Origin: Verrucomicrobiota bacterium
GTDB taxonomy: Bacteria > Verrucomicrobiota > Verrucomicrobiia > Opitutales > Opitutaceae
Assembly: GCA_023391285.1 (NCBI GenBank)
Contig: JAEWBF010000101.1
Coordinates: 1 to 11,331 of the forward strand
Reading direction: 5' to 3'
Length of the DNA: 11,331 nt
Shown piece after piece: positions 1 through 6,500 of the stretch. Every line of letters starts with the position of its first letter. Position 1 is the stretch's first letter. Both the position numbers and the translations under genes were made by a program. A model generated the notes under the pieces. It searched no databases. It saw nothing but the letters and a program-made list of their open reading frames with translations, and was not told the DNA's origin.

Positions 1-141
1 AAGATCTTCACCATCTTCGAGGGCACCTCGGAGATCCAGCGCCTGGTCATCGGCCGCGCCGTCACGTCTTCCACCACCACATCGTCGGCAATCACATACG
101 CCTCGAGCCGCTCCCGGATCACCCCCGCCTCGGAAAAATAA
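1..141 (+). pseudogene. C-terminal fragment of an acyl-CoA dehydrogenase (chimeric 3' end)
   Basis: Frame 1 begins inside a gene and reads KIFTIFEGTSEIQRLVIGRA, the highly conserved C-terminal signature of acyl-CoA dehydrogenases (flavin enzymes of fatty-acid or amino-acid beta-oxidation). In this family the EGTSEIQ stretch lies near the FAD site, close to the end of the protein. After about codon 22 the reading frame loses all family character: a Ser/Thr-rich tail runs to a TAA at 139-141. That tail is simply the antisense of the ygfZ-like gene on the other strand. The family normally ends a few residues after this motif, so only the last residues are replaced. The fragment is partial at the window start, so I cannot tell which dehydrogenase it is. 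The family call is firm; whether the fused end exists in nature is doubtful. Confidence 0.75.
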
Positions 142-383
142 CTCCCGATCCAAAACTCTTCCGCCGTCCCACCCCTGAGCACAAAGCTGTCCGCGAGCAC
201 GCGTCCTTTGTGATTCAACCACAGCCCATACACCGCGCCCGACCCGCTCAATCCGCGGAGGTCGTTCGTAAACTGCCCCTGCAGAAAAGGAAGCGCATCC
301 GAACCTGTCACCCGCAGCCAAGCCGCCGGTTTCCACACGAAAAACTCCTTCGTCCCCGCCAAAACTTCATCTGCGTTACTCAC
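61..383 (-). pseudogene. ygfZ: N-terminal part of a YgfZ/GcvT-like folate-binding protein
   Basis: The minus-strand frame starting at GTG 383-381 (VSNADEVLAGTKEFF) continues with WLRVTGSDALPFLQGQFTND, then LWLNHKGRVLADSFVLR and RERLEAYVIADDVVVEDVT. This is the N-terminal half of the YgfZ/GcvT-like family, folate-binding proteins linked to repair or maturation of iron-sulfur enzymes. The family is normally around 250-330 residues; only about 107 are present. Near base 61-66 the frame enters sequence that is clearly the antisense of an acyl-CoA dehydrogenase. It stays open to the window edge there but no longer looks like YgfZ. The conserved central and C-terminal parts, including the family's conserved cysteine region, are missing. 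The GTG start is inferred: there is no ATG in frame nearby and no clear ribosome binding site. The family call is good; the gene is truncated by rearrangement or misassembly. Confidence 0.72.
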
Positions 384-483
384 GTTGATTCGGTCATTTC
401 CAACTGCCCTAGAGAAAACTTCGAACTTTGAGTTGACGGTGGGGCGTTCCGAGCTACTTCTCAACTTATCAATTTCAACACTT

Positions 484-504
484 CTCCCGCCTAGCGGGAG
501 TTTT
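484..504 (+). terminator. Hairpin with short T tract (first of a tandem pair)
   Basis: CTCCCGC (484-490) and GCGGGAG (494-500) form a perfect 7-bp stem with a CTA loop, followed by TTTT at 501-504. The T tract is short, so it may be a weak terminator or an attenuator element. Its left arm (486-492) can instead pair with 524-530 in the next hairpin. Confidence 0.5.
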
Positions 505-524
505 GGGGTAACTAAGAAAGCAAA

Positions 525-563
525 GGCGGGCCGCTTAGGGGTAAGCGGCCCGCCACTTTTTTT
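525..563 (+). terminator. Strong intrinsic terminator
   Basis: A perfect 13-bp stem (GGCGGGCCGCTTA at 525-537 with its complement at 542-554) closes a GGGG loop and is followed two bases later by seven T at 557-563. This is a textbook rho-independent terminator reading rightwards. It lies in a divergent intergenic region with no recognisable gene feeding into it from the left, about 200 nt upstream of the DAHP synthase start. Confidence 0.85.
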
Positions 564-578
564 GCCCAAATCGGCAAG

Positions 579-604
579 TCGGTAGGGCGAGGCGTCCCCA
601 CCGA
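579..604. repeat. GC-rich intergenic hairpin, possible dispersed repeat
   Basis: TCGGT (579-583) pairs with ACCGA (600-604), with an inner GGG/CCC helix. From memory, very similar words (GGGCGAGGCGTCCCC flanked by GGTA and ACCGAGCC) recur between genes in Opitutaceae genomes. That recollection cannot be checked from this single copy. Confidence 0.3.
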
Positions 605-766
605 GCCGCAGCGCAAACCTCCCTTCGAATCAATAGCCCGCCATCGGTTCGGCCGTTGAAACGTGGATCCTCTCTGGAGCTTGGCGCTTGGACCTTGGAG
701 CTTCTCCTTCCGCAACCCCGAGCTTGCCCCGCACCTCGCCCGCGCCCCAAGCTCATCGTTCCACTC

Positions 767-1828
767 ATGCAGCGAACATCCGACATCAACGTCGTCGAAA
801 CCCGCGCCCTTCCGTCGCCCGCCGCGCTCCTCGCCGAAATTCCGAAAACCGAGTCGCAAGCCGCTTTCGTCGCCCATTCCCGCCGCGAGATCCAGCGTCT
901 CATCTTCACCGACGACAAACGCTTCCTCTTCATCGTCGGCCCGTGCTCGATTCACGACCTCGAGGCCGGCCGCGACTACGCCCGCCGCCTCGCCACCCTC
1001 GCCCAGGAAGTCTCCGACCGCGTGATGATTGTCATGCGCGTCTACTTCGAAAAACCGCGCACCACCGTCGGCTGGAAAGGTCTTGTGATGGACCCGCATC
1101 TCGACGGCTCCCACGACATCGCCAACGGCCTCCGGCTCGCCCGCACGTTCCTGCGCGACGTCCTCGATCTCGGTTTGCCCACCGCCACCGAGCTCCTCGA
1201 TCCCGTCACCCCGCAATACATCGCCGACCTCATCTGCTGGTCCGCCATCGGCGCCCGCACCGCCGAATCGCAAACCCACCGCCAAATGGCCTCGGGTTTG
1301 TCGATGCCGCTCGGTTTCAAAAACGGCACCGATGGTTCCATCACCACCGCCATCAACGCCATCAAGGCCGCCGCCCAACCCCAGACTTTTCTCGGCATCA
1401 ATCTCGACGGCGCCGCCTCCGCCGTCGTCACCCGCGGCAATCCCGATTGTCACATCGTTCTCCGCGGCGGCGCCACCGGTCCCAACTACTCGTCCGCGCA
1501 CATCTCCCAAACCGAGCAGCTCCTCGCCAAAGCCGGGCTCCCCAAATCCATCCTGGTCGACTGCTCGCACGACAACTCCTCCAAAAAACCCGAGCGCCAA
1601 CCTGACGTCGTCCGCGAGGTCCTCGCGCAGATCGTCGGCGGCAACAACTGCATCATGGGCGCCATGATCGAAAGCAACCTCGGCGCCGGCAACCAACCCT
1701 TCCCCCAGCCGAAAGAAAACCTGCGCTACGGCGTCTCCATCACCGACGCCTGCATCGACTGGCCAACCACCGAATCGCTCGTCCGCGAAATCCACGCCGC
1801 CCTCGCCCCCCGCTTCGCGCAGGCGTAA
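767..1828 (+). CDS. aroF: 3-deoxy-7-phosphoheptulonate (DAHP) synthase, class I (AroF/G/H type)
   Basis: This cytosolic enzyme condenses phosphoenolpyruvate and erythrose 4-phosphate to DAHP, the first step of the shikimate pathway to aromatic amino acids. The 353-aa product matches the usual length of about 350 for the AroF/G/H family. Hallmarks in order are GPCSIHD (metal-ligand Cys60), VYFEKPRTTVGWKG (PEP-binding lysine region), GFKNGTDG, VDCSHDNSSK (metal-ligand His), MIESNLGAGNQ (metal-ligand Glu) and SITDACIDW (metal-ligand Asp). All catalytic and metal positions appear intact. The same frame stays open upstream to an ATG at 656, but those residues are low-complexity translations of intergenic sequence. 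ATG 767 gives the family-length N-terminus (MQRTSDINVVETRALPSP). There is no clear Shine-Dalgarno site. Which amino acid inhibits it cannot be read here, so the symbol is generic. A terminator about 200 nt upstream may act in attenuation. Confidence 0.95.
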   Translation: MQRTSDINVVETRALPSPAALLAEIPKTESQAAFVAHSRREIQRLIFTDDKRFLFIVGPCSIHDLEAGRDYARRLATLAQEVSDRVMIVMRVYFEKPRTTVGWKGLVMDPHLDGSHDIANGLRLARTFLRDVLDLGLPTATELLDPVTPQYIADLICWSAIGARTAESQTHRQMASGLSMPLGFKNGTDGSITTAINAIKAAAQPQTFLGINLDGAASAVVTRGNPDCHIVLRGGATGPNYSSAHISQTEQLLAKAGLPKSILVDCSHDNSSKKPERQPDVVREVLAQIVGGNNCIMGAMIESNLGAGNQPFPQPKENLRYGVSITDACIDWPTTESLVREIHAALAPRFAQA

Positions 1829-1980
1829 ACCCGTAGCACGGGCAACCTGCCCGTGCTCCCCGCCCTCCGCGCACGTCGCATTAGCCGTTCTCCCATCGCG
1901 CGCGCCGTTCCTAAAAAATCTCCGCGCGAAGTTTTCTTCCGTGTATTCCGCGTGTTCCGTGGGCTAACTCTCCTTCTCCC
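1829..1980. other. Short intergenic region between the DAHP synthase and malate dehydrogenase genes
   Basis: The region contains a 10-bp hairpin, AGCACGGGCA (1835-1844) with TGCCCGTGCT (1848-1857), around an ACC loop and without a T tract. A run of CCGTGTATTCCGCG/GTTCCGTGGG words follows at about 1938-1961. Both resemble, from memory, dispersed intergenic words in Opitutaceae rather than gene-specific signals. No T tract means the hairpin is not a standard terminator. No clear promoter for mdh was found. Confidence 0.4.
1835..1857. repeat. REP-like hairpin after the DAHP synthase gene
   Basis: Perfect 10-bp inverted repeat with a 3-nt loop and no T tract, seven bases after the stop codon. 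It may stabilise the 3' end of the mRNA or be a dispersed palindromic element. The copy number cannot be judged from one window. Confidence 0.45.
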
Positions 1981-2964
1981 ATGAAAACACCCCTTCGCGT
2001 CGCCGTCACCGGAGCCGCCGGACAAATCGGCTACTCCCTCCTTTTCCGCATCGCCTCCGGCGCCATGTTCGGGCCCGACCAGCCCGTCATCCTCCAGCTC
2101 ATCGAAGCGCCTTTCGAAAAAGCGCTAAAAGCCCTCGAAGGCGTCGCCATGGAACTCGACGACTGCGCCTTCCCGCTCCTCAAGGGCATCGTCCAAACGT
2201 CCGACCCGTCCATCGGCTTCAAGGACGCCAACTGGTGCCTCCTCATCGGCGCCAAACCTCGCGGTCCCGGCATGGAGCGCGCCGATCTCCTCAAGGACAA
2301 CGGCAAGATCTTCATCGAACAGGGCAAAATCATCGACGCCGTCGCCGCCGCCGACGCCCGCGTCGCCGTCGTGGGCAATCCCGCCAACACGAACTGCATG
2401 ATCGCCGCCTCCCAGGCGAAGCGCCTCCCGCCGGAAAACTTCACCGCGATGGTCCGCCTCGATCAAAACCGCGCGCAAACCCAGCTCGCGAAAAAAGCCG
2501 GCGTCGATCTCACCGCGGTCAAAGACATCTTCATCTACGGCAACCACAGCCCAACGATGTTTCCGTCGTTCGCGCACGCCACGATCAACGGCAAGCCCGC
2601 CATCGAAGTCATCAACGACCTCGCCTGGCTCCAGGGTCCGTTCTGCGAAACCGTCGGAAAACGCGGCGCCGCCATCATCGCCGCTCGCGGCGCCTCCTCC
2701 GCCGCCTCCGCCGCCAACGCCCTCGTCGATCACGTCCGCAGCCTCGTCACGCCCGGCGCGATTCACTCCATCGCCGTGAAATCCAACGGCCACTACGGCT
2801 TCGACGCCAACGTCTGGGCCGGCATGCCCGTCCGCACCACGACGCCCGGCAGCTATGAAGTGATCACGAGCTACCAGATGGACGACTTCGCGAAATCGAA
2901 GATCGCCGCGACGAACAAAGAGCTCCTCGACGAGCGCGCCTTCGTCGCCGACATGATCAAATAA
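1981..2964 (+). CDS. mdh: Malate dehydrogenase (NAD-type, long-chain MDH family)
   Basis: This enzyme interconverts malate and oxaloacetate with NAD(H) in the cytosolic TCA cycle. The 327-aa product has the usual length. It opens with the nucleotide-binding loop VTGAAGQIGYSLL (Gly11, Gly14, Gly17). PRGPGMERADLL follows, with the mobile-loop arginines Arg94 and Arg100. Then come GNPANTN, RLDQNRAQ with the catalytic-pair Asp161 and substrate-binding Arg164, and YGNHSPTMFPSF with the catalytic His189. All key residues are present. This arrangement is typical of the MDH group shared by many bacteria and the eukaryotic cytosolic enzyme, rather than the LDH-like MDH group. It starts at ATG 1981 with no Shine-Dalgarno site. 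It stands alone, 152 nt after the DAHP synthase gene, and ends 27 nt before a strong terminator, which separates it from the CRISPR locus. Confidence 0.96.
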   Translation: MKTPLRVAVTGAAGQIGYSLLFRIASGAMFGPDQPVILQLIEAPFEKALKALEGVAMELDDCAFPLLKGIVQTSDPSIGFKDANWCLLIGAKPRGPGMERADLLKDNGKIFIEQGKIIDAVAAADARVAVVGNPANTNCMIAASQAKRLPPENFTAMVRLDQNRAQTQLAKKAGVDLTAVKDIFIYGNHSPTMFPSFAHATINGKPAIEVINDLAWLQGPFCETVGKRGAAIIAARGASSAASAANALVDHVRSLVTPGAIHSIAVKSNGHYGFDANVWAGMPVRTTTPGSYEVITSYQMDDFAKSKIAATNKELLDERAFVADMIK

Positions 2965-2991
2965 CGCATCGTAATCCTTCTCATTCCCTCA

Positions 2992-3017
2992 GGCGCCCCT
3001 CCCCGGGCGCCTTTTTT
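2992..3017 (+). terminator. Intrinsic terminator of mdh
   Basis: GGCGCCC (2992-2998) and GGGCGCC (3005-3011) form a 7-bp GC stem with a six-base loop, followed directly by six T at 3012-3017. It lies 27 nt after the mdh stop codon and marks the boundary between the housekeeping genes and the CRISPR locus. Confidence 0.93.
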
Positions 3018-3096
3018 GTTGGAGGATATCCGCCGTTACGTTTTAGTGAGGTGGGCCACGTGCCGACGACCACCTCTCTTCCGCCATACCGAGAGG

Positions 3097-3110
3097 CAAT
3101 GCATGCATTG
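3097..3110. repeat. 14-nt perfect palindrome
   Basis: CAATGCATGCATTG reads the same on both strands. It lies just left of the larger inverted repeat at 3117-3201. It could be a protein binding site; no function is shown by the sequence. Confidence 0.4.
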
Positions 3111-3116
3111 AGGCGG

Positions 3117-3201
3117 CTAGGACTTCACGCCCTTCATAGGGCTATCTTCTTCGAAATGCCTTGCGCTTACCGCACCGGGCCAACTAGGAATGAAGTCCTA
3201 G
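3117..3201. repeat. 11-bp inverted repeat enclosing a 63-nt loop
   Basis: CTAGGACTTCA (3117-3127) is exactly complementary to TGAAGTCCTAG (3191-3201). Inside, GCCC (3129-3132) and GGGC (3139-3142) can form a small second hairpin. The element could be a structured RNA, the ends of a small mobile-element remnant, or a looped operator. No transposase or target-site duplication was seen. Confidence 0.5.
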
Positions 3202-3440
3202 GATTACTGTATGAAGGAATTGATCCACTCTTCAGAATTCGAACGGCACGTCTCACTACTAGGCCCGCATCCCGATTGTCATCGATATGCTGACGATGTC
3301 GTCGACGCTCTAACGCGCTCCTGCATCTCGACCGAAAAAGAGCCCTCTGAACAAAGGCAAGTGACTCCGTTTCGTTTGCTCGCCGTAAAGTCCAAGTTCG
3401 CGGCCAAGACTGCGTTCTCCACGTGGTAGTTATCGAGACG

Positions 3441-3458
3441 CAGTTCGAAATCGAACTG
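3441..3458. promoter_or_regulatory. Operator-like dyad upstream of cas12b
   Basis: CAGTTCGA and TCGAACTG flank a central AA, an 18-nt perfect dyad 94 nt before the cas12b start. It sits 23 nt upstream of a TATAAA box, so it would overlap or abut the -35 region of a promoter using that box. This is the usual place for a dimeric repressor or activator site. The ORF6N protein of the operon is one candidate binder; that is inference only. Confidence 0.45.
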
Positions 3459-3481
3459 GTGAGGCTAATTCCGACGTTCTG

Positions 3482-3487
3482 TATAAA
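3482..3487 (+). promoter_or_regulatory. Possible -10 element for the cas operon
   Basis: TATAAA matches the sigma-70 -10 consensus at five of six positions and lies 66 nt upstream of the cas12b start. No good -35 box sits at the standard distance, so the promoter may be activator-dependent or this may be a chance match. Confidence 0.3.
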
Positions 3488-3552
3488 CTTGGCAGTTTCT
3501 TAGTTTCAAAGTTATCAACCAACGCGCCAGCCCGCCCCCGCTTCAACACCCC

Positions 3553-6500
3553 ATGAACCGCATCTACCAAGGTCGCGTCGCGGCCGTCGAATGCCCCAAT
3601 CCCGATCCCACGAGTCAGAAAGCAAATCATTGGGTGCCCCTCGACGCAGACCCTAAAGGTGCCCGACAGACCGGCGACGACGCTCTATGGGCTCACCACG
3701 TGCTTTTTCAGGATGCGGTCAATTACTACATCGTCGCGCTCGCATCTCTCGGCCACTCGGCCGAAAGCAAGCTGACGAAGCTTCGCGAACTTCTCGGGCC
3801 CGTCTGGGAAAGATTTGATAAGAAAGGCGAACGCCGCAGCGGCATGGGCGAATCGCTGCAACGAGCCTGGCAGTTGCCCAACCCGCCGACCTTGCTCGAA
3901 GCGGTCGAGCGATTCCAACAACCCATCATCGAGGGCGGCGTGCCCATGACCACCGCCGAAAAAGCCGGCGAGTTTCTTCTTTTCAATTTGGGAGGCGATG
4001 CAGCGATTCAGCAGGGCGGACCCGTGTTCTTTCCCATGTTCTGCGATCCCGACTCAAATCCGACCTACCGCCTGTCGGTCGAACGTCGCGGGCGCGCCGA
4101 TGCAGAAGAAAAACTGAGGATCGAGCTGCATCGGGATCTCTCCGAAAAGGAAATCCACCAACTGGCCGCGTCGATCACGCTCGGCGCCGTCGTAAATCTC
4201 CAGCCAGGCGAAGCTCCGGACACGGGCGCGGCCGCGGTGCCACGAATCCAAGAAGCTGCGGCAACGTTCCGCGACCGCGTTTCCGAGCAGCAACTCGAGG
4301 ACTGGTTGCGCGAGCTGCCGCCGACTTTCGCCCTGGCGAAAAATCGAGGCGGCAACATCAACAAGCCCCGCGTTCACGCCTGCGTCCTGTTCCTCGCTTT
4401 CCCGAACGAGACGACCAAGGAACTTTTTCAAAGCACCTTTCCAGCGCCCAAAGCACCTCGTGCTTCCGGATCCAAGAAGGGCAACACGCAAACAATCCGA
4501 GAAGCCGACGAGGCCGACTTCATCGTCGATGGTGACGATCCTATCAAACTGGCCCGTGGAAACCGGGGAATGGTGTTTCCGGGTTTCACCGCGCTGCCGC
4601 TGTGGGGCAGCGATGGCCGCAAACTTCAATGGAAGCTCTTCGATATCGCGGCCTTCAAAGAGGCGCTCAAGGTCTATAATCAATTCCAGCAAAACGTCTC
4701 CAAGCGCGAAGCCAAACTCGATGCTCTCGCGACAAAGTTGCTGGTGATGGACGGCGAGAAAGCGCTCGAAACCTACACCGCCGACACCGTGCCGGACCGA
4801 AAAATCCACACACGCCTCTTCCGGATATGGCGCGAAACCGACGGCAAACCCAAGCCACCCGCCAGCGAGACGGGCGACGAATCCGAACTCCCACGGTTCG
4901 CTAGCGACGCTCGCATCGATCGTCTGCGCCAGATTGTGAACGCAGACCTCGCCGAGGAATACCGGCTAACCGACGGCCGCAGCACCCCCTACGGACTGCG
5001 TCGACGCACCATGAAGGGCTGGCCCGACGTGAAACGTCGCTGGCAAAGCATCGTGCGCGCAGGCACTGCCTTTTCCGAGGAGACAAGAAAGAAGCTGAAG
5101 GCCGAGTTGGACGCGCTGCGGGGCGGTGAAAAACGCGAACAGATCGGTTCTCATTACTTGTTCGAAGCTTTGTTGGAGGACGAAGAAGCCTGGAACATCT
5201 GGCGTGAGCCAGACGACGCGCTCCTTGAACTCATCAACAAAAAGAACTGGGCAACCGACCCGCTCGAAGCATTTCGGAACTATTGCGAGACCCGGGAGAC
5301 TCTGGAGCAAATTGATGAGCGTCCGCTGAACTTCACGCCCGCCGACGCCCGCTATTCGCGCCGTCTCTTTATTTTCACCGACGCCTGCAGCTTCGGAAAA
5401 GATCGAGGCGAGTTCCGTCACGATGTCGGCTCACTCGCCGTGACCGTGCCGATGGCGTGGAAAGACGACTCGGGTCACTACTCCATGCAGCCGCGTCGGA
5501 TCGTATATTCGGCGCCACGCCTTCTCCGCGATCGCATCCGCGGGGAAGACGGAAGCCTGGTCCAGGATTGGAACCAGCCGATGATGTCCGCGCTGCTCGG
5601 CTCCGCTGAACCAGTGAATCCGCAAAAGCTGAAAGACGCGGCCGTTCAGCTCATGCCGGATTTCGATGCGAAAGACCGGTTGCGTATCCTTCTGAATTTT
5701 CCGCTGAGTCTCGATGACTCCGCTCTCCGAGAAAAATTAGGCAAAGCCGCATTGTGGGAGGCCCAGTTCCATAGCTGGAAGAACGGGGAGCAATTGCCCT
5801 TCCTGCGATGGCCGGAGGAGTTCACGGGCAAGGAGCCGCATCGCTGGTGGGAAAAGACCGATCGCTTCACCGTGCTCGCGGCCGATCTCGGCACACGTCA
5901 CGCCGCGAGCGTGGCGCTGGTCGAAGCCGACTCCGAGCAACACGCCACATCGCGGTCGATCGGAGAAGCTGGCGAGCGGCAGTGGTATGCTCGCTACCGC
6001 ACCGGCACGATCCTGCGCCTTCCCGGAGAAAATGCCCGCGTCTTTCGGCCCAGAAGTCGTCTCGATCGAGATGAGGGCGACCTCGCCTTCCGGGAAGAAC
6101 TCTATGGCGAGCGCGGCCGGACCGCATCTGAAGACGAATGCCGGCAAACGCTGGCGATCTTGGAAGAACTGGGACAACTCGACCTGGTCCGCGACGCTTC
6201 GAATCCAGCCTCTCTCCGCAAACGCTTCAGTTTCCCGCAGCAAAACGACAAGTTGCTCGTCGCGCTACGCCGGACGCAGAGCTGGCTGGCGTCCTGTGTG
6301 TCCTGGCATTGGAAACTCACCAACCCAGAACGCCCAGAGCAGACGAAATCGGCGTTGGCGCAACTTCGCGATCAGCAGCGAGTGCCCAAGTGGCAAGGAC
6401 TCGCGGACGAGAAATCTCCAGACCTGCAAACACTGCGGACCGAGCTTCGCGATCACATCATCGCGCAACGTGAAATGGTGCAGCGTCGATTGCTCCAAGT

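Larger units (their letters stand above)
384..766. other. Divergent intergenic region between ygfZ and the DAHP synthase gene
   Basis: This stretch separates a leftward gene (start 383) from a rightward one (start 767). I see no convincing gene in it; the short open frames lack family character. It contains two intrinsic-terminator hairpins (484-504 and 525-563), a GC-rich hairpin at 579-604, and a low-complexity run of CTTGG/GAGCTT-like words around 674-705. Promoters for both flanking genes must lie here, but I could not pick out reliable -35/-10 pairs. Confidence 0.6.
3018..3552. other. Gene-free, less GC-rich region upstream of cas12b
   Basis: About 535 nt without a convincing gene. Open frames at 3051-3293 and 3211-3429 exist on the + strand, but neither resembles a family I know, they overlap each other, and their composition is unstructured. 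The base composition is visibly less GC-rich than the flanking genes. The region holds a 14-nt palindrome (3097-3110), an 11-bp inverted repeat enclosing 63 nt (3117-3201), an operator-like dyad (3441-3458) and a TATAAA box (3482-3487). It is probably the regulatory upstream region of the cas operon, possibly with the remains of an older insertion. Confidence 0.5.

Noticed and set aside
1312..1327. A stretch in the DAHP synthase gene (CGGTTTCAAAAACGG) resembling the middle of the CRISPR repeat
   Set aside because: It encodes the conserved GFKNGT motif and the similarity is limited to about a dozen bases; best explained by chance.
512..1795. A 427-codon minus-strand open frame opposite the DAHP synthase
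   Set aside because: It is the antisense shadow of a conserved gene, rich in Gly/Asp/Ala runs, and it runs through the strong terminator hairpin at 525-563.
3051..3429. Two overlapping open frames of 80 and 72 codons in the region upstream of cas12b
   Set aside because: No recognisable family, no coding-like composition, and inverted repeats run through them. They are possible but unsupported as genes.
3488..3516. TTGGCA followed 17 nt later by TTATCA as a cas12b promoter
   Set aside because: The second hexamer matches the -10 consensus very poorly, so the pair is not supported; the TATAAA at 3482 is the better candidate.
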